Shown piece by piece: positions 1 through 4,773 of a stretch of 12,063 bases of DNA. Made by a program: the position numbers and the translations under genes. The notes beneath the pieces were generated by a model that worked only from the letters and a program-made list of their open reading frames with translations, did no database searches and was not told the DNA's origin. The stretch's first letter is position 1. The number at the start of each line of letters is the position of its first letter. This stretch comes from DASQDT01 sp036380435. GTDB taxonomy: Bacteria; Acidobacteriota; Blastocatellia; Pyrinomonadales; Pyrinomonadaceae. The stretch lies in the NCBI GenBank assembly GCA_036380435.1, contig DASVES010000002.1:1-12063 (forward strand), given 5' to 3'.

Positions 1-1127
1 GAGACGGTCGTGACGCGTCCCGCGCGTTGGAACTGTGTCCAGATGCGGTAGTCGCCGGCCTCCGGGAACATCGCCTTGAACTCGACCTCCGGCCCGCCGC
101 GCGAACGTGCGGGGTCGTAGCCGTCGGAGAGCATCTCGGTCGGGTGTGAGTGGAGGTAGTGCGACTGGTCGGCGTTGAGGATGAGCGTGTGGCCCCACGC
201 CCCGAGGTACGGCTCAAGGTCGCGCACGGGTGCGCCCGTGCGCGCGTCCGCCAAGCGGAACTTCAGCGGTACAATCACTCCTGCCGCGGGCGCGCCGTCG
301 TTCGCGCCAAGCTCAAGGCTGATATGCATTCCGTCGAGCGCCTTCGTGAGCGTCGTATCCGGCGTGAGTATGACGGCGGCGGGCGCGACGTGTCGGGGAG
401 TGCTGCGGTGGTTTGCCGTCGCCAGTTCCTGATGCACGAGCTGCGGCGTGCCGCCGGCGGGGAAGAAGTCCGAGTGAAGTTTGTACGACCCCTCGCGCGG
501 GAGCGCCGTCTCGACCGTGAAGCTGCCGTCCGCGTCGAGCTGCGGGTGGATGTGTTGATACTCGCGCAAGTCGCGGCTGATGACGAACAGGTGGAAGAGC
601 CGCTCGTGGTTGAGCACGAAGCTCTTGACCGGCGCCGCTGTTTGCGGATGGGTGACGACGAAGCGCAGGCGCACACGCTCGTTCGCCTTCGGCCGGGCGG
701 GCGTCGCGGTCATGTCGAGGCGGTAGTTGCCGCGCACCGACGGGTTGAGCGACCGAAGCGGCATCCCGCACTTCGGGCACACGCCCTCCTGTGCCTGTCG
801 GACTTCGGGGTGCATCGGGCAGGTGTGCTCGTAGGTCGGGGCCAGCAGCTCCAACGCCCGCGCGCGCTCGGCGGCCGACAGCGAGGCCCAGTTCGACGGC
901 GGCCCCGTCTCACTCTGTGGAGCGGACTTGGCCGCCGCCTTGGCCACCAGCTTCATCTTGCATTGCGGACAACTGCCGGGCGCGTGTGAGGTAACTGCCG
1001 GGTGCATCGGGCAGACGTAGGCGGCCGGAGTCTGTGACGGCGACTGCGTCTGCGTCGAGGCCGTGGGCGGAAGCGCGAAGCCGAAGAGGCAGGCGCTCAG
1101 CAGTAGCGTGCGGACTGTGCGCGACAT
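1..1127 (-). CDS. Secreted heavy-metal-binding protein with two CPMHP modules (3' end outside window)
   Basis: Reading leftwards from ATG at 1127 the frame is open to base 1, giving 375 codons without a stop, so the C-terminus lies outside the window. Residues 1-25 are a signal peptide (basic start, LLLSACLFGFALP core), so the protein is exported. Two copies of the heavy-metal-binding domain follow: C39-PMHP with C53-PQC56, and C103-PMHP with C117-PKC120. This module is usual in copper and silver handling proteins such as CusB-like adaptors and P-type ATPases. The rest looks like two related beta-rich domains, each with a His cluster of the same spacing: H179 with H192 and H194, and H313 with H326 and H328. 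A weak GAGGG ribosome site precedes the ATG. No transporter is visible beside it. A role as a periplasmic copper binder is inferred; the metal is not shown by sequence alone. Confidence 0.85.
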   Translation of the reverse strand, partial: MSRTVRTLLLSACLFGFALPPTASTQTQSPSQTPAAYVCPMHPAVTSHAPGSCPQCKMKLVAKAAAKSAPQSETGPPSNWASLSAAERARALELLAPTYEHTCPMHPEVRQAQEGVCPKCGMPLRSLNPSVRGNYRLDMTATPARPKANERVRLRFVVTHPQTAAPVKSFVLNHERLFHLFVISRDLREYQHIHPQLDADGSFTVETALPREGSYKLHSDFFPAGGTPQLVHQELATANHRSTPRHVAPAAVILTPDTTLTKALDGMHISLELGANDGAPAAGVIVPLKFRLADARTGAPVRDLEPYLGAWGHTLILNADQSHYLHSHPTEMLSDGYDPARSRGGPEVEFKAMFPEAGDYRIWTQFQRAGRVTTV

Positions 1128-1148
1128 GGTAAGCCCTCGCAAGATTTT

Positions 1149-1194
1149 CCGAACGCGTCCCGACCGCCGTCAATCGCCGGCCGGGACGCGTCGG
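1149..1194 (-). terminator. Strong palindrome between the dehydrogenase and metal-binding protein genes
   Basis: ACGCGTCCCG (1153-1162) pairs perfectly with CGGGACGCGT (1182-1191). Three more pairs lie on each side after a one-base bulge outside and a mismatch inside. Read leftwards it lies just after the dehydrogenase stop (1206) and before the next ATG (1127). The bases after it on that strand (TTCGGAAAATCTT) are only mildly U-rich, so it may be a weak terminator, an mRNA-end stabiliser or an attenuator. Confidence 0.5.
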
Positions 1195-1205
1195 CGGGAG
1201 CGTGC

Positions 1206-2096
1206 TCACGAGAGATTCATCGGCACGGGGTTCTTCGGGTCGGCGTAGTCGTAGAAGCCGCGGCCCGACTTGCGGCCGTAGAGGCCGGCGTTGACCATGC
1301 GCTTGAGGAGCGGCGGCGGGGCGAAGCGGCGCTCGCGAAACTCCGTGAACATGATCTCGGCGATGTAGTAGGTCGTGTCGAGGCCGACGAAGTCGAGCAG
1401 CGTCAGCGGCCCCATCGGGTGGCCGCAGCCGAGCTTCATGCCGTTGTCGATGTCCACGATGGAGCCGGCGCCCTCTTCGAGCGCGCGGATGGAGTCGAGC
1501 AGGTAGGGGACGAGCAGGCGGTTGACGATGAAGCCCGAACGGTCGCCGGCGCGCACGGGCACCTTGCCCATTTTTTTACCGAACTCGACCGCCTGTTCGT
1601 AGACCGCCTCGTCCGTTAAGACCGTTCGCACCACCTCGACGAGCTTCATCAGCGGCACGGGGTTGAAGAAGTGCAAGCCCACAAAACGCTTCTGCCGCTC
1701 CGCGGAGGTGGCCGTCATCATCTCGGTGATCGAGAGCGAAGAGGTGTTGGAGGCGAGGATGGTCTCGGGCTTGCACACCTCATCGAGACGCTTGAAGGTC
1801 TCGCGCTTGGTGTCGAGATTTTCGATGATGGCCTCGATGATCACGTCGCAGTCCGAGAGGTCTTCGAGGGCGGTCGTGCCGCTTAAGCGAGCGCGAATCT
1901 CACGCTGCTGGTCGGCCGTGATCGTCCCCTTCTCGGCGAACCTCGCGAGCGACTTGTCGATGCCGGTGAAGCCGCGTTCACACAGATCGCTTGTGACCTC
2001 GCGGACGACCACGTCGAACCCGGCGGTGGCGGCCGTCTGCGCGATGCCCGATCCCATCAGGCCGCAGCCGAGCACGCCGACTTTTTTGATCTCCAT
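1206..2096 (-). CDS. 3-hydroxyacyl-CoA (3-hydroxybutyryl-CoA) dehydrogenase
   Basis: This 296-residue enzyme is predicted to oxidise (S)-3-hydroxyacyl-CoA to 3-oxoacyl-CoA with NAD(P), or the reverse, in the cytoplasm. It would serve fatty-acid degradation, butanoate or phenylacetate metabolism. The N-terminal Rossmann fold shows GCGLMGSG (G9, G11, G14). The SNTSS stretch (residues 116-120) supplies the catalytic Ser. HFFNPVPLMKLVE carries the catalytic His142 and its Glu154 partner, and FIVNR gives Asn192. The C-terminal dimerisation domain includes GHPMGPLTLLDFVGLD. Length is slightly above the usual 280-285. The ATG start is supported by AGGAG nine bases upstream. Hbd, PaaH and MmgB are the closest named families; no partner (thiolase, crotonase) lies in the window, so the substrate is open. 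Confidence 0.95.
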   Translation of the reverse strand: MEIKKVGVLGCGLMGSGIAQTAATAGFDVVVREVTSDLCERGFTGIDKSLARFAEKGTITADQQREIRARLSGTTALEDLSDCDVIIEAIIENLDTKRETFKRLDEVCKPETILASNTSSLSITEMMTATSAERQKRFVGLHFFNPVPLMKLVEVVRTVLTDEAVYEQAVEFGKKMGKVPVRAGDRSGFIVNRLLVPYLLDSIRALEEGAGSIVDIDNGMKLGCGHPMGPLTLLDFVGLDTTYYIAEIMFTEFRERRFAPPPLLKRMVNAGLYGRKSGRGFYDYADPKNPVPMNLS

Positions 2097-2116
2097 AAAT
2101 TGCTTCTCCTGAATAC

Positions 2117-2161
2117 CGTGAATCGTAAATCGTGAATCGTAAATCGATTGACCGTGAATCG
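2117..2161 (-). repeat. Heptamer tandem repeat in the dehydrogenase leader
   Basis: Four 7-base units stand in a row: CGTGAAT, CGTAAAT, CGTGAAT, CGTAAAT (2117-2144). An imperfect turn (CGATTGAC) and another CGTGAAT then CG follow. On the gene's own strand the unit reads ATT(T/C)ACG. The block lies 20 bases upstream of the dehydrogenase ATG and inside the predicted transcript leader. A related block precedes mutS2 at 10003-10030. The AT-rich units stand out against the GC-rich surroundings. Confidence 0.85.
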
Positions 2162-2176
2162 CGTGCGGGACGAATG

Positions 2177-2206
2177 GTTTTACCAGCGGCGAGCGGCGCG
2201 TTTCAA
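2177..2206 (-). promoter_or_regulatory. Candidate sigma70-type promoter for the dehydrogenase gene
   Basis: On the minus strand TTGAAA (2206-2201) and TAAAAC (2182-2177) are separated by 18 bases. The predicted start of transcription, near 2170, gives a leader of about 75 bases that includes the heptamer repeats. Matches to consensus are 5 of 6 and 4 of 6. If real, the dehydrogenase can be transcribed apart from the rhomboid gene upstream. Confidence 0.4.
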
Positions 2207-2222
2207 GTCGCGCACGCGCGGC

Positions 2223-3602
2223 TCACTGCTGTCCGCCTTCGGGCGCGGGCGTCGGCTTGACGAGCCAGATGTCTAAGCGCGGGCCTTCCCGTTCGACCCA
2301 GGCGTCGGAGCGCGCCTCCCACTCTTTGAAGTCGGCCACCAACTGCTCCACCTGCCGGACGCGTTCCGCGAGCGCGTCTTCAGTCTGCGGCGGCGACGCC
2401 TTCCCCTCGGCGGCGAAGCGGGCGGCGCGCTCGACGATGACGCGCAACTCTTCGCGCAGGCGGTCGGCCTCGGGGTCGAGCGGCGGCACGGCCCCCAATT
2501 TCTCCGCGGCCGCCTCGGCCGCCCCCGCGTCCGCCTCCTCGCCGACCGCTTTCCCGAACGCCTCCTGCCCCTCGTTCATCGCCTGAATGTAGGTGATGTT
2601 CGATGTCGGGCGCTCGAAGTTGTAGGCGACCATCGCGAAGCTGAGCACGACGAGCGCGAGCGCCAGCCCCTGCGCCGCGTGCCACGCGAAGGCGACGGGG
2701 CCGCGCAACCCCGGCCGCTTGAAGTCCGTGAAGAGCGCGACGAGCACGCCCGTGGCGAGGCCGCCGAGGTGCGCCGCGTTGTCGATGATGTCCACGCTGA
2801 AGCCGATGAAGACGTTGATGGCAATCATCGGCAGCATCCCCGTGCCGAAAGCGCGCTTGAACCCCTCGGGCAGCTCGTGCCGGAATTTGATGCCGAAGAC
2901 GAAGAGCACTCCCACCAGCCCGAAGAGCGCGCCCGATGCGCCCACCGAGGGCACGTCGGAGGTGTTGAACAGGAAGCGGGCGAGCGCCCCGTCGCCCCGT
3001 CCGGGCCGCACCGCCAGATAGCTCGCCACCGTCCCGCCGATTCCCGTCAGTATCCAGAAGACCGTGAACTTCGCCGACCCGTAAAGCTTCTCGACGTAAG
3101 GCCCGAGCATAAAGAGGCCGTACATGTTCACCAGCAGGTGTATCCAGCCGATGACGGGGCCGCCGTGCAGGAAGATGGGCGTGATGAAGCGCCACCACTC
3201 GCCGCGGTCGATGAGCCGGTTGACCTTCGCGCCGTAGGTGACGAGGACGGCCGGGTTCTCGTCCACGCCCGCCGACTTCATCAGCAGAAAGAGGAAGAGG
3301 CACGCCGAGAGGAAGATGAAGGTGAAAGGCGCGGGGCGTGCGATGACGGCGCGCATGAAGCGGCGCGTCTCGGCGTCGGCGTAGCGCAGCGTCGCGTCGC
3401 GGGCGCCGCCGGCGCGCGGCCCCAGCCCGGCGGACGACGAGGGAGAGGCCGCGACGCTTGCGCCGCACATCATGCAACTGGTCTCGCCCGCGCCCACGAG
3501 TGCGCCGCAGGCGCGACACACGCTCGCCCGCCCCGCATACGCGCCCTCGTCTCCGATTCGACCCTCTGCCAAACCCCTCCTACTTCGCCGCCCGCGCCCC
3601 AC
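2223..3602 (-). CDS. Rhomboid-family intramembrane serine protease with N-terminal zinc ribbon
   Basis: The protein would cut substrate helices inside the cytoplasmic membrane. A zinc ribbon comes first (C29-x2-C32-x10-C43-x2-C46), then hydrophobic segments near residues 92-109, 150-170, 178-198, 220-238, 255-272, 276-290 and 303-328. The catalytic pair is present: Ser223 in GASGALFG and His278 in NAAHLGG. The supporting HLLVN motif gives His155 and Asn159. After the last helix comes an unusual charged tail of about 120 residues, rich in Glu, Ala and Arg and probably partly coiled coil. The start is uncertain: GTG at 3602 is the first usual start codon after the candidate promoter but has no clear ribosome site. 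An AGGAGGGG at 3581-3574 sits only a few bases before an in-frame TTG, and GTG at 3521, just before the first Cys, is also possible. The gap to the dehydrogenase is 126 bases. Confidence 0.9.
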   Translation of the reverse strand: MGRGRRSRRGLAEGRIGDEGAYAGRASVCRACGALVGAGETSCMMCGASVAASPSSSAGLGPRAGGARDATLRYADAETRRFMRAVIARPAPFTFIFLSACLFLFLLMKSAGVDENPAVLVTYGAKVNRLIDRGEWWRFITPIFLHGGPVIGWIHLLVNMYGLFMLGPYVEKLYGSAKFTVFWILTGIGGTVASYLAVRPGRGDGALARFLFNTSDVPSVGASGALFGLVGVLFVFGIKFRHELPEGFKRAFGTGMLPMIAINVFIGFSVDIIDNAAHLGGLATGVLVALFTDFKRPGLRGPVAFAWHAAQGLALALVVLSFAMVAYNFERPTSNITYIQAMNEGQEAFGKAVGEEADAGAAEAAAEKLGAVPPLDPEADRLREELRVIVERAARFAAEGKASPPQTEDALAERVRQVEQLVADFKEWEARSDAWVEREGPRLDIWLVKPTPAPEGGQQ

Positions 3603-3737
3603 GCGTCGCGAGTCGCGCGGCCTCGCCTCTTCGGACGAGCCAGCGCGAGCGCGGCCCGCGCGGCGCGGCGGCCGCCGCCGTGGATGAGACCGCCGGTCGT
3701 CCTCAATCCGAATTGTCTGGAAGTTTCCCTCGCGTCG

Positions 3738-3767
3738 ATTCTACAACGCGCCTCGGGGCGGTGTCAT
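3738..3767 (-). promoter_or_regulatory. Candidate promoter for the rhomboid gene
   Basis: On the minus strand ATGACA (3767-3762) and TAGAAT (3743-3738) are separated by 18 bases, each matching the sigma70 consensus at 5 of 6 positions. Transcription would begin near 3731, about 130 bases before the GTG at 3602. It is arranged back to back with the plus-strand promoter at 3792-3821. Confidence 0.5.
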
Positions 3768-3791
3768 GCGGCACGCGCGCCCGCGCGCCCA

Positions 3792-3821
3792 TTGACTGGG
3801 GCCGGGCGCAGATTGTATAAG
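3792..3821 (+). promoter_or_regulatory. Candidate sigma70-type promoter for the 178-residue secreted protein
   Basis: TTGACT (3792-3797) and TATAAG (3816-3821) are separated by 18 bases, with 5 of 6 matches each. Transcription would start near 3828, leaving a leader of roughly 57 bases before the ATG at 3885. It is one of the two best-looking promoters in the window. Confidence 0.6.
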
Positions 3822-3884
3822 CCTTCTGCTCGCCGCGCGCGCCCCTCGCCTGAGTTTCCCGAATCCACCAGCGAAAGGACTCCG

Positions 3885-4421
3885 ATGAGAAAACATTTGT
3901 ACGCCATCGTGTTCGTGCTGTCGGCGGCGACGCTGGCCGCCGGCTTCCAACAGCCGCAGCCGTGGGTGAAGCTTAGCCCGCCGGGCGGCGCCTTCTCCGT
4001 GATGATGCCGACCAAGCCCGAGGAGTCTGTCGAGACGAAAGACAGCCCGCTCGGGAAGTACACGACGCACCTGTTCATCACGAGGGCGGAGGGCGTCATC
4101 TACATCGCCGGGTGGGTCGATTACGCGCCGGGCGTGAAGCTCGACGTGCGCGGCGAAATCAACGCCAACCGCGACAACTTCCTCAAGGGCGTCGAAGCGA
4201 AGGCGACCTCGGAGAAGGAGATCAGGATCGACGGTCACCCCGGCATCGAGTTCACGGGTGAGAGCGCTAAAGCGCTCTTCAAGGCGCGGGTCTACCTCGT
4301 CCGTAACCGCCCGTACATGGTCGCCGCCGCCTGGGGCGTGGGGCAGGCCGAGCCGCCGGCCGTCGGCACGTTCCTCACCTCCTTCGCGCTCGCGAAGGCC
4401 GCCAGACCCGGCGCCGACTGA
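3885..4421 (+). CDS. Small secreted protein of unknown function
   Basis: The product has 178 residues. An uncleaved-looking basic start (MRKHLY) and a hydrophobic stretch up to Gly20 form a typical signal peptide, with the mature protein probably starting at FQQPQPW. The mature part has alternating strands with repeated patterns such as PWVKLSPPGGAFSVMMPTKP, IYIAGWVDY, GHPGIEFTGE and RPYMVAAAW. This resembles the compact PsbP/Mog1-type (DUF1795-like) fold seen in small exported proteins, but I see no diagnostic motif and treat that as a guess. The frame is open far upstream (from 2679), but only through the antisense of the rhomboid gene. The ATG at 3885 is chosen because AAAGGA lies five bases upstream and the signal peptide begins there. 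It ends just before a strong hairpin, so it is probably a single-gene transcript. Confidence 0.8.
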   Translation: MRKHLYAIVFVLSAATLAAGFQQPQPWVKLSPPGGAFSVMMPTKPEESVETKDSPLGKYTTHLFITRAEGVIYIAGWVDYAPGVKLDVRGEINANRDNFLKGVEAKATSEKEIRIDGHPGIEFTGESAKALFKARVYLVRNRPYMVAAAWGVGQAEPPAVGTFLTSFALAKAARPGAD

Positions 4422-4459
4422 GCGCGCTCCGCACGACCCGCAACGCACGCGAAAATAAA

Positions 4460-4491
4460 GAGAGGCGGCCCAACGAACGGGGCCGCCTCTC
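4460..4491 (+). terminator. Strong hairpin after the 178-residue protein gene
   Basis: AGAGGCGGCCC (4461-4471) pairs perfectly with GGGCCGCCTCT (4480-4490), and G4460 with C4491 adds a twelfth pair; the loop is AACGAACG. It begins 38 bases after the stop codon. No T-run follows on the plus strand, but the upstream side is A-rich (GAAAATAAA), so a T-rich tail would be read only from the minus strand. It probably ends plus-strand transcription in a U-independent way or blocks antisense reading. Confidence 0.65.
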
Positions 4492-4755
4492 CCGTCCCAT
4501 CGCCGCCTTCCGCCGCGGCACTCCCTTCCCAATCGTCGCCGATGCGTCGAGACGCGCCCCGGCCTGCGCGTCAGCGCGCGGCTCGTTCGGTTTGACCGAA
4601 CGCGTTGACCGAAATATCCGTCAGGACGACGTGCGACAGTTGCCGCCCCTCCCGAACCGCCCGCTATTTCCCACTGTAGAGGCTCCACGCCGGCGGCACG
4701 CGCCTTGAATGACTAGCGTGGGTTTCCCTCGTGCCCGGAATGAAAAAGTGAAGAG
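4492..4755 (+). other. Spacer before the S8 protease, no gene seen
   Basis: The 352 bases between 4421 and 4774 hold no convincing reading frame. Apart from the terminator hairpin and the two palindromes listed separately I see a doubled TTGACCGAA (4592-4600 and 4605-4613). TTGACC (4592-4597) with TATCCG (4615-4620) 17 bases on would be a weak promoter pair. No RNA gene or riboswitch is recognisable. Confidence 0.5.
4584..4602. promoter_or_regulatory. Perfect palindrome, candidate operator upstream of the S8 protease
   Basis: CGTTCGGT and ACCGAACG are exact inverted copies around a TTG centre. The right arm overlaps the first of two direct TTGACCGAA copies. The size suits a dimeric repressor site, but a small RNA hairpin is equally possible. 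Placement 170 bases before the protease start, on a weak TTGACC -35-like hexamer, is suggestive only. Confidence 0.35.
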
Positions 4756-4771
4756 CCAGACTTTTGTCTGG
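4756..4771 (+). other. Short hairpin abutting the S8 protease start
   Basis: CCAGAC-TTTT-GTCTGG is a perfect six-pair stem with a four-base loop. It ends two bases before the GTG at 4774 and occupies the place where a ribosome site would be expected. It could control translation, or be one of the short scattered palindromes that occur between genes in some Acidobacteriota (from memory, not checked here). Confidence 0.5.
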
Positions 4772-4773
4772 AT

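Noticed and set aside
150..989. 279-residue plus-strand open frame at the left end
   Set aside because: It is antisense to the metal-binding protein, whose frame has a signal peptide and two CPMHP modules.
2679..3884. Long plus-strand open frame running into the 178-residue secreted protein
   Set aside because: It is antisense to the rhomboid gene, has Arg, Glu and Pro-rich shadow composition, and the signal peptide and ribosome site place the real start at 3885.
4592..4620. TTGACC and TATCCG as the main S8 protease promoter
   Set aside because: The -10 match is poor and the distance to the start is about 150 bases; it is kept only as a remark under the spacer.
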